A DNA stretch of 52,964 bases from a virus, in the IMG/VR virus record IMGVR_UViG_3300037351_000019, positions 1 to 52,964 of that record; one strand, 5' to 3'. Positions 1 to 6,177 of the stretch are shown here, piece after piece (the first letter of the stretch is position 1; each line of letters opens with the position of its first letter). A program made the position numbers and the translations under genes. The notes under the pieces are model-generated. The model was not told the DNA's origin and did not search any database. It saw nothing but the letters and a program-made list of their open reading frames with translations.

Positions 1-147
1 AGGTCTGTCGAGACGCGATTGTGTCCGCGCAAGTGTACTGCGACAATCCGACGAAGGAAACCGCCACCAACGCCGCCGCCACCAACGCCGCCACCAACGC
101 CGCCGCCTACGCCACCGCCGCCACCAACGCCGCCGCCAACGCCGCCA
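1..147. repeat. Left copy of the terminal direct repeat (circle junction)
   Basis: Bases 1-80 are identical to 52713-52792, and bases 72-147 are identical to 52889-52964. The right copy carries 105 additional bases (35 codons) of the same GCC-rich coding repeat between these blocks. The simplest reading is a circular or terminally redundant assembly closed inside a low-complexity coding repeat. The two ends then give two length versions of one gene. Confidence 0.9.
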
Positions 148-341
148 ACGCCGCCGCCAACGCCACCGCCTACGCCGCCGCCTACGCCGCCGCCGCCAAA
201 GACGACGCACTTCTGAGCCTTCTGAAGGAAGCACAAGATGAATGCGAGCGTCTGACAAATCACATCGCGCCAGCGTGTGATTTGGCGAGGATGGAACGAC
301 TCGGAGAACTCGTCGGAGTGGTGAATGCCCCGAATCTCTAA
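1..341 (+). CDS. Ala-rich helical repeat protein, C-terminal part (gene begins at 52367)
   Basis: This is the 3' end of the gene that starts at 52367 and runs off the right edge. Codons start at position 3 here, matching the right-hand frame. The visible part has a short lead-in with two Cys, then a block made almost only of Ala with Asn, Thr and Tyr at short intervals (about bases 57-198). It ends in a charged tail with an amphipathic helix (LLSLLKEAQDECERL). Joining the two ends gives about 228 residues with this repeat length or 263 with the right-hand one. A short helical domain followed by an Ala-rich helical array recalls the widespread Imm5-like 'putative immunity' proteins of actinobacteria and their phages, but that is only a resemblance in composition. 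The next gene starts 17 bases before this stop. Confidence 0.85.
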   Translation, partial: VCRDAIVSAQVYCDNPTKETATNAAATNAATNAAAYATAATNAAANAANAAANATAYAAAYAAAAKDDALLSLLKEAQDECERLTNHIAPACDLARMERLGELVGVVNAPNL

Positions 342-525
342 GGAACGCGACTACCAAGAACTCCGCGAAATAGCAAGTCTGACCGACAAGAAGAACGGCA
401 TCTACGCTCGGAGACGAAGGATCTGGAAACGTCGATTAGAAGCCGGCGACTCTCAGGCTGAACTCGCTCGGGCCTCGGGGGTGCTACGGGCGGACATCAT
501 CCGTGGCGTGAAGCACGGGGATTGA
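325..525 (+). CDS. Small helix-turn-helix-like protein
   Basis: Encodes 66 residues. It starts inside the end of the Ala-rich gene, with a GGAG motif a few bases upstream. The N-terminal half is highly charged (KKNGIYARRRRIWKRRLEAG). The C-terminal third (SQAELARASGVLRADIIRGV) has the spacing of a helix-turn-helix. It could be a small DNA-binding regulator. The palindromic promoter element at 548 lies just downstream, which makes it a candidate ligand-side regulator of those elements, but this is inference. No family was recognised. Confidence 0.65.
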   Translation: MPRISKERDYQELREIASLTDKKNGIYARRRRIWKRRLEAGDSQAELARASGVLRADIIRGVKHGD

Positions 526-547
526 CTTGCGATTGCGCTGAAACCGT

Positions 548-563
548 GTATGATTAGTCATAC
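548..563 (+). promoter_or_regulatory. TGTATGAT promoter/operator element 1
   Basis: GTATGATTAGTCATAC is a perfect 6-4-6 inverted repeat in the only gap between 325-525 and the next operon. TATGAT (549-554) is a good -10 box, and a CTTGCG at 526-531 sits 17 bases upstream of it. A strong ribosome-binding site (TGGAGGGAG) and a GTG start follow within 25 bases. The same element recurs at 15207, 42902 and 49407, with looser versions at 40794 and 51900. A -10 box buried in a dyad suggests a promoter controlled by a dimeric repressor or activator. Confidence 0.75.
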
Positions 564-583
564 AAGAACCTGGAGGGAGTGAA

Positions 584-754
584 GTGAGAAACAATCGCCA
601 AAGAGAAGTTTGGTTCACTCTCGAACGAGAGTCCAACGACAAGTCCACCCGCACCCCCGTCGCGACTTACAATCTCTGGACCGAAGCCTGGAAGGACGGC
701 CAGGAACTCGAAGGCGGGGGCTCTCACCCACGGATCACCCGACACAGCGTATGA
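584..754 (+). CDS. Hypothetical 56-residue protein
   Basis: GTG start chosen because GGAGGGAG lies 6-8 bases upstream and the promoter-like palindrome at 548 lies just before that. The product is small and polar, with the segment YNLWTEAWKDGQELEGGG near the C-terminus. It is not a recognised family. Its stop overlaps the next start (ATGA), so it is the first gene of a translationally coupled operon that runs to 2710. Confidence 0.6.
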   Translation: MRNNRQREVWFTLERESNDKSTRTPVATYNLWTEAWKDGQELEGGGSHPRITRHSV

Positions 755-921
755 ACCGCAAAGTCACCTTCAGCGCCGAGGAACGCAAGCGACTCGCGGA
801 GGTCTGCAAAATCCTCGGCATCAAGTTCGAAGAGTTCGCCCACGACTCAGTGATGCACTCAGTGGACGAGGTACTCGGGATCAATGATGAGCTATACCGA
901 CAAAGGAGCGATCATGATTGA
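751..921 (+). CDS. Small RHH/helical protein
   Basis: Encodes 56 residues, starting MNRKVTFSAEERKRLAEVC. A short strand (KVTFS) followed by two amphipathic helices is the layout of ribbon-helix-helix proteins, so DNA binding is possible. The start overlaps the previous stop, and the next start (914) lies inside its 3' end. It is second in the coupled operon from 584. Confidence 0.6.
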   Translation: MNRKVTFSAEERKRLAEVCKILGIKFEEFAHDSVMHSVDEVLGINDELYRQRSDHD

Positions 922-1705
922 CGAAACATCTGCACCCTCTCTAGCCGAGCAAAAGGAGCCGGGCCACGTTTTGAAAGTTGAGTTGGGTGAGTTCACGCGC
1001 TATCACCTGACCTGCAATCTCAATTCAACGCACCCCTGCCGTCAAGTGTGCCGAACTCATCCAGAGGGAGGGTGTGGCGACCCTGACGTTGAAGGAACGT
1101 GCTACACCATCGCCTACGAGCACGGCTGCGTTATCGCTGAATGGGTAAATGACGGCGGAATCGAGTCGGTGGGTTTCGACCACACGCTGGAACTGCCTAT
1201 CGAATATCACTGGGAAGCGGCGCATGATTCTCCAATTCTTGAAGTTGCAGCTTCTCTAGCCGAGGGGGGCGAACAAAAGGGGATTCAAGAATTGTGGGCT
1301 TGGCTTGGCAAAGAAGTTCACAATCCGAATCTCGACCTCGCATTTCCGTACAACCGAGGATGGCAGGAAGCGTGTGAATCGGTTCTGACATTTCTTGAAT
1401 CTCTCGCCGCCCCTTCACGAGCCGAGCCGGAAACAGAAACGCCGAAAGAGATTTGCGTGGCGTGTGGTCTGCCGGTCGCGGTTGGTGATTTGCACAACGA
1501 GTGTTCCGACCCTGACGAGAAGAACTTTGAAGTTGGCGATCAAGTGACGTTCGTGCATCTGCCCGACGCGCTAAAGACCATCCATTTCACAGTGAGGGTC
1601 GTCAAAGGTCGCGCCGTTCAACTCGACGCGCTGTTTGACATGGACGAGTGGTACGACTTTGACGAAATTGAAATCGCTTCTGGACGAGCCGAGGGAACGC
1701 AATGA
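914..1705 (+). CDS. Hypothetical protein with Cys clusters
   Basis: Encodes 263 residues. The ATG at 914 is chosen over an upstream in-frame ATG because AAGGAG lies 7 bases before it. The N-terminal third has repeated Cys (CRQVCRTHPEGGC and two more), and the middle is acidic with a WLGKEVHNP segment. The C-terminal third carries CVACGLPVAVGDLHNEC, a likely zinc-binding knuckle, followed by a small beta-rich segment (FEVGDQVTFVHL) resembling an SH3-like barrel. Function is unknown. It is coupled by ATGA to 1702. Confidence 0.75.
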   Translation: MIDETSAPSLAEQKEPGHVLKVELGEFTRYHLTCNLNSTHPCRQVCRTHPEGGCGDPDVEGTCYTIAYEHGCVIAEWVNDGGIESVGFDHTLELPIEYHWEAAHDSPILEVAASLAEGGEQKGIQELWAWLGKEVHNPNLDLAFPYNRGWQEACESVLTFLESLAAPSRAEPETETPKEICVACGLPVAVGDLHNECSDPDEKNFEVGDQVTFVHLPDALKTIHFTVRVVKGRAVQLDALFDMDEWYDFDEIEIASGRAEGTQ

Positions 1706-2085
1706 ACTGCAAAGGCGGATGGCGCGGTGAAGGTGGCGTGGCTCATCGGTTGGGCATTGGGCGAAAGGACATCAGGTGCTACGCCAAGCGACGGCGGTTC
1801 GTGGCATTGGTCAGAGTTCTTTGGCTGACGCAGGTAGGCCGACACTACGGCGAGGCATGCGAAGTGTGTGGTCGCGACTACGTTCTGTGGGTCGCCACGA
1901 CGACACTCTATGAAGCGGTGATGGGAAAACGAAGCGGTCAGATTTGCCCGCGCTGTTTCACCATCCGATCAATGGACGTGCTTGGACGACCGCTGGCGTG
2001 GGAACCATTCGACTCACGAGACAACGAACGATTCGACGCGATATTTTCAACAGGTCTGGGAGCCGAGGGAACGGAGCAAAAGTGA
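1702..2085 (+). CDS. Zinc-knuckle protein
   Basis: Encodes 127 residues. The first 55 are basic. A pair of CxxC motifs follows, CEVC and CPRC, 36 residues apart, typical of a single structural zinc site. The segment around CPRCFTIRS, ending in WEPF, resembles small zinc proteins seen in many actinophages whose role is unknown. It starts within the previous stop (ATGA). Confidence 0.7.
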   Translation: MNCKGGWRGEGGVAHRLGIGRKDIRCYAKRRRFVALVRVLWLTQVGRHYGEACEVCGRDYVLWVATTTLYEAVMGKRSGQICPRCFTIRSMDVLGRPLAWEPFDSRDNERFDAIFSTGLGAEGTEQK

Positions 2086-2270
2086 AAAAAGGCGAGCGCG
2101 TGAAACTGTCCAACCTCACCAGGGACGCCAACAAGCGGCGCGGGACCGTCATAGGGACGCTGGACGGGCGAGTGTGGGTTCGCTGGGATCGTGGGCCCGG
2201 TCACGGTGAGGACGCGATGGCGTTCCGCCGCGATGAACTGATGCCCGCCGAGGAAACGGGAGAGAAATGA
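2082..2270 (+). CDS. Small KOW/SH3-like protein
   Basis: Encodes 62 residues from a GTG that overlaps the previous stop (GTGA). The core KKGERVKL...RRGTVIGTLDGRVWVRWD is the pattern of a five-stranded SH3-like or KOW barrel: turn, GTV strand, then WVRWD strand. Such tiny barrels bind nucleic acid or proteins; no specific role can be assigned. A similar small barrel is encoded at 49847. Confidence 0.65.
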   Translation: MKKGERVKLSNLTRDANKRRGTVIGTLDGRVWVRWDRGPGHGEDAMAFRRDELMPAEETGEK

Positions 2271-2710
2271 GCGACCAAAAAGACCTGGCTCATGCACGCG
2301 GTCTGATAAACGACATGCGCGACGAAATCAAGACACTCCGCGCCGAAATCTCCCGCCTCTCTGATTCTGGAGCCGAGGGACTGACAGCGGAGAAACTTGA
2401 CGAAATTGGCAAGAGGGAGCAGTTTGATGATGTAGCGAAGTGGTTACGCCAACAGGTGCGACTGCTTGAATCGCTCGGGTCTCTGCCCTCTGAGCAGGTC
2501 TGCTATGACGCCGGTTGCATTTATGAGCATCCTCATCCCAAGCACGACCCTCCCGTTGAACACCCAGCCGCCGCCGCACTAGCGCAAATCGCAACGTTGG
2601 TCCGCGACACACCGCTTTACATATTCGAGGACGACAGCGCGGCAGAGGACTTCCGAAACGAAATCGCCGCTATTTTGGCCCTCACTCAATCCCCTAGGGG
2701 CGAGGAATGA
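2267..2710 (+). CDS. Coiled-coil hypothetical protein
   Basis: Encodes 147 residues. The first 35 residues form a clear coiled coil (heptads in LINDMRDEIKTLRAEISRL). A CYDAGCIYEHPHPKH segment in the middle offers a possible Cys/His metal site, and the C-terminus is helical and acidic. It is the last gene of the coupled operon and is followed by a terminator at 2756. The function is unknown. Confidence 0.65.
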   Translation: MSDQKDLAHARGLINDMRDEIKTLRAEISRLSDSGAEGLTAEKLDEIGKREQFDDVAKWLRQQVRLLESLGSLPSEQVCYDAGCIYEHPHPKHDPPVEHPAAAALAQIATLVRDTPLYIFEDDSAAEDFRNEIAAILALTQSPRGEE

Positions 2711-2755
2711 ATTTGTAACACAAACTGAAAGGAGGAAAACCCCGCCAGCGAAATC

Positions 2756-2784
2756 GCCCCTGAGTTCTTCGCTCGGGGGCTTTT
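2756..2784 (+). terminator. Intrinsic terminator after the first small-gene operon
   Basis: A 9-bp stem with one G.U pair (2756-2764 with 2772-2780), a 7-base loop and a TTTT run at 2781-2784. It lies in the gap between 2710 and 2802. It separates the small-gene operon from the GH16-like gene, which has its own -10 box immediately downstream. Confidence 0.8.
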
Positions 2785-2789
2785 CGCCG

Positions 2790-2795
2790 TAGAAT
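2790..2795 (+). promoter_or_regulatory. Leaderless-type -10 box (TAGAAT) for the GH16-like gene
   Basis: TAGAAT is followed by exactly six bases and then the ATG at 2802. Transcription starting 7 bases after the -10 box would therefore begin at the A of the start codon. There is no ribosome-binding site between the terminator and the ATG. The same spacing is seen before 7402, 37240 and 38798. Confidence 0.55.
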
Positions 2796-2801
2796 CCGAG
2801 T

Positions 2802-3788
2802 ATGAACCCAACGCCCGCAGAACTCAAAGCAGCCAACCTCGTCGCCGAAGCTCCGCCTTTGGTGAACGGCGAACCAATCAGATCATGGGACTCAGTCCAT
2901 CAGAACTTCCCGCCGATCGAGACCGTGTACGTGACGCCGGCGGTGGTTCCGCCGCCGCCTACGCCGCCGCCTACCCCAGTGACGGCAAGTGGCATCCCGA
3001 TCCCTCCGGTGGCTGCAGGCATGACGCGATCACTGGTCGACGACTTCGAGACGACCACGCTCTCGTCAGTCTGGGATCCCGACTACAACGGGGAATCAGG
3101 CGGTGCGATCGAAAAGAACGGCGGGTGGGTCGCCTCGATCGGCTACTTCTGCTCTAGCCACACCGTCTTGAAGGGCGACAGTCTCTTGCGCCTCGAGGCA
3201 TATCCCGACCCAGTGAACATCGTGAAGTGCTACGAGTACACCGCGTCGCAGGCGGCAGCGGTGAACCAGTGGGCTGGCGCTGGCGTGCAGGTCAAGTCCG
3301 CCATCGGTCCCGGCAGCGTCGAGACCGTCTGCATGAAGTTCGACGTGTATCCCGGCATAGCGCCGATGGCGATTGACTTCGGTTCCGGTGAAATCGACTG
3401 GGCCGAGTTCGGCGGCATCACCGCCAAGGGGCCTATCACCAAGTTCGCCGCCGCCATCCATTGGGACAACCAGAGCCAGCAACAGCAAATCGAAATCGTT
3501 GCGCCGACCGGCGTGGACTTCTCCCAGTGGGGAGCGTTCCGGCGCGTCTGGACGGATACGGGAGTGACCATCAGTCACAGCGTGGACGGCGTGAACTTCG
3601 TTGAGTGCGGGTCGTTCACGTTCAGCGCCGCGCAAATCTCTGGCGGGCTCACGACCCCGCAGTATCTGTGCCTGCAAATCCAGACCGGCGACGGAGGATC
3701 CGTTCTCGCGCCCCCGGCTGACCCCTCAGTGACCGCGAGCACCCCAGTCACGATGTACGTGGACTGGGTGACGGTCGACGTCGCGTAG
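2802..3788 (+). CDS. GH16-like glycoside hydrolase / concanavalin A-like virion protein
   Basis: Encodes 328 residues. Residues 50-59 are a Pro/Thr linker, and residues about 75-328 form a beta-sandwich. The signature EIDWAE at residues 197-202 matches the GH16 catalytic motif (E-x-D-x-x-E, with E197 nucleophile, D199 and E202 acid/base). Later WT, AIHW and YVDWVTV segments fit the lectin-like fold. GH16 enzymes cleave beta-1,3 or beta-1,4 glucans and galactans. Here it could degrade a host surface polysaccharide or serve as a carbohydrate-binding appendage. There is no signal peptide. It stands alone between a terminator and the packaging region, with a leaderless-type promoter. Confidence 0.75.
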   Translation: MNPTPAELKAANLVAEAPPLVNGEPIRSWDSVHQNFPPIETVYVTPAVVPPPPTPPPTPVTASGIPIPPVAAGMTRSLVDDFETTTLSSVWDPDYNGESGGAIEKNGGWVASIGYFCSSHTVLKGDSLLRLEAYPDPVNIVKCYEYTASQAAAVNQWAGAGVQVKSAIGPGSVETVCMKFDVYPGIAPMAIDFGSGEIDWAEFGGITAKGPITKFAAAIHWDNQSQQQQIEIVAPTGVDFSQWGAFRRVWTDTGVTISHSVDGVNFVECGSFTFSAAQISGGLTTPQYLCLQIQTGDGGSVLAPPADPSVTASTPVTMYVDWVTVDVA

Positions 3789-3848
3789 TAGATTCAAGGT
3801 CGAATCACTCCTAATTAAGCCGTTGAGCCCGTGTCACGCTGACGAGCT

Positions 3849-3884
3849 GTGAGGAGTCCCGTCAGAAATCAGCGGGATCCTCAC
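3849..3884. other. Long hairpin upstream of small terminase (possible cos/pac part)
   Basis: Arms 3849-3861 and 3873-3884 pair over 12 bp with one bulged G, around an 11-base loop. No T-run follows. It lies about 70 bases before a cluster of four 10-mer sites and about 120 bases before the small terminase gene. That fits either a terminator for the GH16-like gene or a structural element of the packaging site. Confidence 0.55.
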
Positions 3885-3950
3885 GTCTCGGCGCGACCCC
3901 CATTTCTGGACCTCTCAGAGGCGAGCGAGCCGCACCAGACGAGAATCATT

Positions 3951-4050
3951 TTGTCACACAAAGGCTGAAAGTGTGTGACAAAAGTTCTAGTGTGTGACAA
4001 ATGGTGACTCCAAAGAAAAAGGTCGACGGTCGTCGCAAGATTGTCACACA
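3951..4050. promoter_or_regulatory. Cluster of four TTGTCACACA sites, candidate terminase-binding pac/cos region
   Basis: Perfect 10-mers lie at 3951-3960 (+), 3972-3981 (-), 3991-4000 (-) and 4041-4050 (+). Their centres are 21, 19 and 50 bases apart, close to whole helical turns. The third site abuts the ATG of the small terminase gene and the fourth lies inside it. Small terminases of many phages bind repeated sites in or beside their own gene, so packaging is the best guess. Single perfect copies at 16507 and 40767 leave transcription control or another DNA-binding role open. Confidence 0.65.
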
Positions 4051-4558
4051 CGCTGGCGGCAGGCCACCGTCATTGACCGATGAGGTCCAAGAGCAGATTT
4101 TCGTCAACCGCAGGCTAGGAATCTCGTGGGAGCGATCAGCCAGACTCGCCGGCGTCAACATAACGACCGTGAAAAACTGGAAGGCCCGCGGCGAAGCGGC
4201 CTTGGAAAAGACCCCTACTAAGCGAAACGCCTTCGACAACAAGTGCATCGCCTTTCTCGCAGCAAGCGCCGTAGTCGAAGATGAGTGGCTCCGCAGGTGC
4301 GAAACCGTCCTGGCCTTCGCGCTGGAATCAGGCTCAGGAAAAGAGCGATGGAACAACGCTTCTGACGCCGATCGAGCCCTTGCGACGTCTACGGCGAAGT
4401 TCAAGCTCACACATCAAGCGAGCGACGAGTACTCAACCAAGTCAGCGACGGAACTCACCGGCAAGGACGGAGGACCCGTCGACATCGCACTCTCCGGTGA
4501 GGACGTGTTCAAGGTTCTGTTGGAAGCCAAAGCCGTTGAGGAAGCGAGTGAGGAATGA
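4001..4558 (+). CDS. terS: Terminase small subunit
   Basis: Encodes 185 residues. A basic N-terminus is followed by a helix-turn-helix (about residues 27-62, with LGISWERSARLAGVNITTVKN) typical of small terminases that recognise the packaging site. The rest is helical and acidic, the oligomerisation and large-subunit contact region. An in-frame stop at 3995 forces the start to 4001 or the GTG at 4004, and no ribosome-binding site precedes either. One TTGTCACACA site touches the start codon and another lies within codons 14-17, so the protein may bind its own gene. Unusually, the large subunit lies 3.2 kb away. Confidence 0.8.
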   Translation: MVTPKKKVDGRRKIVTHAGGRPPSLTDEVQEQIFVNRRLGISWERSARLAGVNITTVKNWKARGEAALEKTPTKRNAFDNKCIAFLAASAVVEDEWLRRCETVLAFALESGSGKERWNNASDADRALATSTAKFKLTHQASDEYSTKSATELTGKDGGPVDIALSGEDVFKVLLEAKAVEEASEE

Positions 4559-4836
4559 ACGACGACCTCCGCGACCAATTGAACGACGTCTTCGCGCCGT
4601 TCCTCATCGAACTCTCCGGCCAGCGAATCGGTGAGCCAACTCAGATGTGGTGTTCGACCTGCAACCTGCCCTCAGCCGAAGTCTGTGACCTCGCGGTTCT
4701 CGTGAAACGCCCCGGCGTCGAATCCTACGAGTGCGATCCCGTGGTGAACCTCGTCACCCTGTGGGGCTGTCACGGATGCCAGACGGTTTTTGAACTCCCG
4801 GACTCACCGACGCTGAAGGACAATCGTGACACCTGA
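4555..4836 (+). CDS. Zinc-binding hypothetical protein
   Basis: Encodes 93 residues. CSTCNLPSAEVC in the first half and CHGC in the second half form a plausible zinc site in a small beta-rich fold. It overlaps the small terminase stop (ATGA) and starts the accessory island between the terminase subunits. The function is unknown. Confidence 0.7.
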   Translation: MNDDLRDQLNDVFAPFLIELSGQRIGEPTQMWCSTCNLPSAEVCDLAVLVKRPGVESYECDPVVNLVTLWGCHGCQTVFELPDSPTLKDNRDT

Positions 4837-5125
4837 CAATCATCCTCGAGATGATCGGCTCACCGGCTTTGAGCCAACTGGAGAAAGGCCGATGCGCGAC
4901 TGGCTTCCGAAGTTTGAAGACGTGAGCATGAGTTGGCCCGTGTCAAGTCAACAGGCCGAAGGATTAGCAAAACTAATAATCCCGAAGTATCGACCGATTC
5001 GTTGGTGGCACGTTCGCCGCCGCCTACGTGATCGCGGCCAAGAGAAGAAACTCTACAACGAACTGGTGACAGCCATGTTGGAGCCGATCGACCCTGACGG
5101 ACCGAACACGAGTTGCTTCCGCTGA
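4826..5125 (+). CDS. Hypothetical protein
   Basis: Encodes 99 residues from a GTG overlapping the previous gene by 11 bases. An in-frame ATG at 4892 is an alternative start. The C-terminal part is basic and helical (RWWHVRRRLRDRGQEKKLYNELV), consistent with nucleic acid binding. No family was recognised. Confidence 0.6.
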   Translation: MTPDNHPRDDRLTGFEPTGERPMRDWLPKFEDVSMSWPVSSQQAEGLAKLIIPKYRPIRWWHVRRRLRDRGQEKKLYNELVTAMLEPIDPDGPNTSCFR

Positions 5126-5367
5126 TGGCTAACACCGTCTCCGCTCGAATCTCCGACGACCTGCACGAGCGACTTCTCAAGCAGGTCTCAAAACTCCACT
5201 GCACGAAGACCGAGTTCGTCCTTGTTGCTATAGAGACAGCAATCGAGCGCGAAGAGAACGCCTCCAAGCACACACCCATCGCAGTCTTGAAGGCCATGCC
5301 AGTTCGAACTCCGTCAGGGATGGTCATGCCCGAGGGCGTGGTATTCGATCGGTGGCCGAATGCCTGA
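5125..5367 (+). CDS. Ribbon-helix-helix protein
   Basis: Encodes 80 residues, starting MANTVSARISDDLHERL. A strand (VSARIS) and two helices (DLHERLLKQVSKLH, KTEFVLVAIETAIERE) form a CopG/Arc-type ribbon-helix-helix. It is a dimeric DNA-binding fold usually used for autoregulation. The ATG overlaps the previous stop (TGATG). A second protein of this type is encoded at 5500, so the island may be controlled locally. Confidence 0.7.
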   Translation: MANTVSARISDDLHERLLKQVSKLHCTKTEFVLVAIETAIEREENASKHTPIAVLKAMPVRTPSGMVMPEGVVFDRWPNA

Positions 5368-5503
5368 TCTCGTCGAAACCATCTGTCCTCACGGCGATGA
5401 ATCATGCCCGTGCCCTGATGGGCTGCTCTGTCATTACTCGCCACCCGAAGCGATGAGGTGTCCGATGACTGACCTCGTCAACTGCACGGAGTGCTTGACA
5501 TGA
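5360..5503 (+). CDS. Small Cys-rich protein (47 residues)
   Basis: A short gene squeezed between two ribbon-helix-helix genes, overlapping both (start inside the previous end, stop overlapping the next ATG). It has seven Cys: C, then CPC, C, C, and a C-x-x-C pair at the end. They are arranged so that one or two zinc ions could be bound. The function is unknown. It is supported mainly by overlap architecture and Cys spacing. Confidence 0.6.
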   Translation: MPDLVETICPHGDESCPCPDGLLCHYSPPEAMRCPMTDLVNCTECLT

Positions 5504-5652
5504 CTGAGCGCCAGAACCGCACCGAACTCCTGCACGTCAGAGTGAAACCCGAACTCAGGAACATGATCGAGAACGAAGCCCAGACTCTGAACATCAAACC
5601 CTCGGCGGTCGTGAGGCAAGTCCTGGTCGCGCACTACACGAAGAAGCCATGA
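5500..5652 (+). CDS. Ribbon-helix-helix protein
   Basis: Encodes 50 residues. The strand LLHVRVKPEL and helices NMIENEAQTLN and PSAVVRQVLVAHY give a minimal Arc/MetJ-type DNA-binding fold with the conserved turn KPSAVVRQ. It is coupled by ATGA to the ParB-like gene downstream and may regulate this island. Confidence 0.7.
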   Translation: MTERQNRTELLHVRVKPELRNMIENEAQTLNIKPSAVVRQVLVAHYTKKP

Positions 5653-6170
5653 AACTCGAGAACGTCAGACTAGATTCACTCACCCCAGACCCGAAGAACG
5701 CCCGTAGCCACGAGCAGGGCATCCCTGAGTTAGTCGAGAGCTTGACGGCCTTTGGTCAGCAGAAGAACCTCGTCGTCTGGCACGACACCGTCATTGCTGG
5801 TAACGGCTTACTCGAAGCGGCGAGGCAGTTGGGCTGGACGAAGATCGCCATCTCACGCACCCCTGACGAGTGGAGTTACGAGCAGGCCCAGGCTTTTGCG
5901 TTAGCTGACAACAAGACCGCCGAACTCTCCGAGTGGGACACGTCGACGCTGACCGAGATCCGTTTCGACCTCGACTCCAAGGGATGGGACACGGACCAGT
6001 ACGGTTTTGAACCCTTGCAATTGATGGAACACATCGAATTTGATGCCTCACCGCAACTTGGTGATGTTGGCTATGCGATAATCGTGACCTGCGCCGGGGA
6101 GCAAGAACAGGCGGTCTTATTAGAGACATTTGCCGCTGAGGGCCTTAACGCTCGTCCATTGATGCTGTAG
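5649..6170 (+). CDS. ParB-like (ParB/Srx superfamily) protein
   Basis: Encodes 173 residues. The N-terminal domain (about residues 1-110) starts with LTPDPKNARSHE and carries the family core VIAGNGLLEAARQLGW at about 48-63, where ParB/sulfiredoxin-type proteins bind CTP or ATP. An ALADNKTAELSEWD segment follows, also typical. The C-terminal domain (about 135-173, YAIIVTC...EGLNARPL) is the small alpha/beta tail found on stand-alone phage ParB proteins associated with DNA modification genes. It lies 7 bases before the ATPase-GNAT gene, so the two probably work together. It is not expected to act in plasmid-style partition. Confidence 0.8.
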   Translation: MKLENVRLDSLTPDPKNARSHEQGIPELVESLTAFGQQKNLVVWHDTVIAGNGLLEAARQLGWTKIAISRTPDEWSYEQAQAFALADNKTAELSEWDTSTLTEIRFDLDSKGWDTDQYGFEPLQLMEHIEFDASPQLGDVGYAIIVTCAGEQEQAVLLETFAAEGLNARPLML

Positions 6171-6177
6171 GAGGAAT

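Noticed and set aside
19-216. Pro/Thr repeat ORF at the left end
   Set aside because: It is the out-of-frame reading of the Ala-rich repeat; the Ala frame continues a gene across the circle junction and overlaps the next gene correctly.
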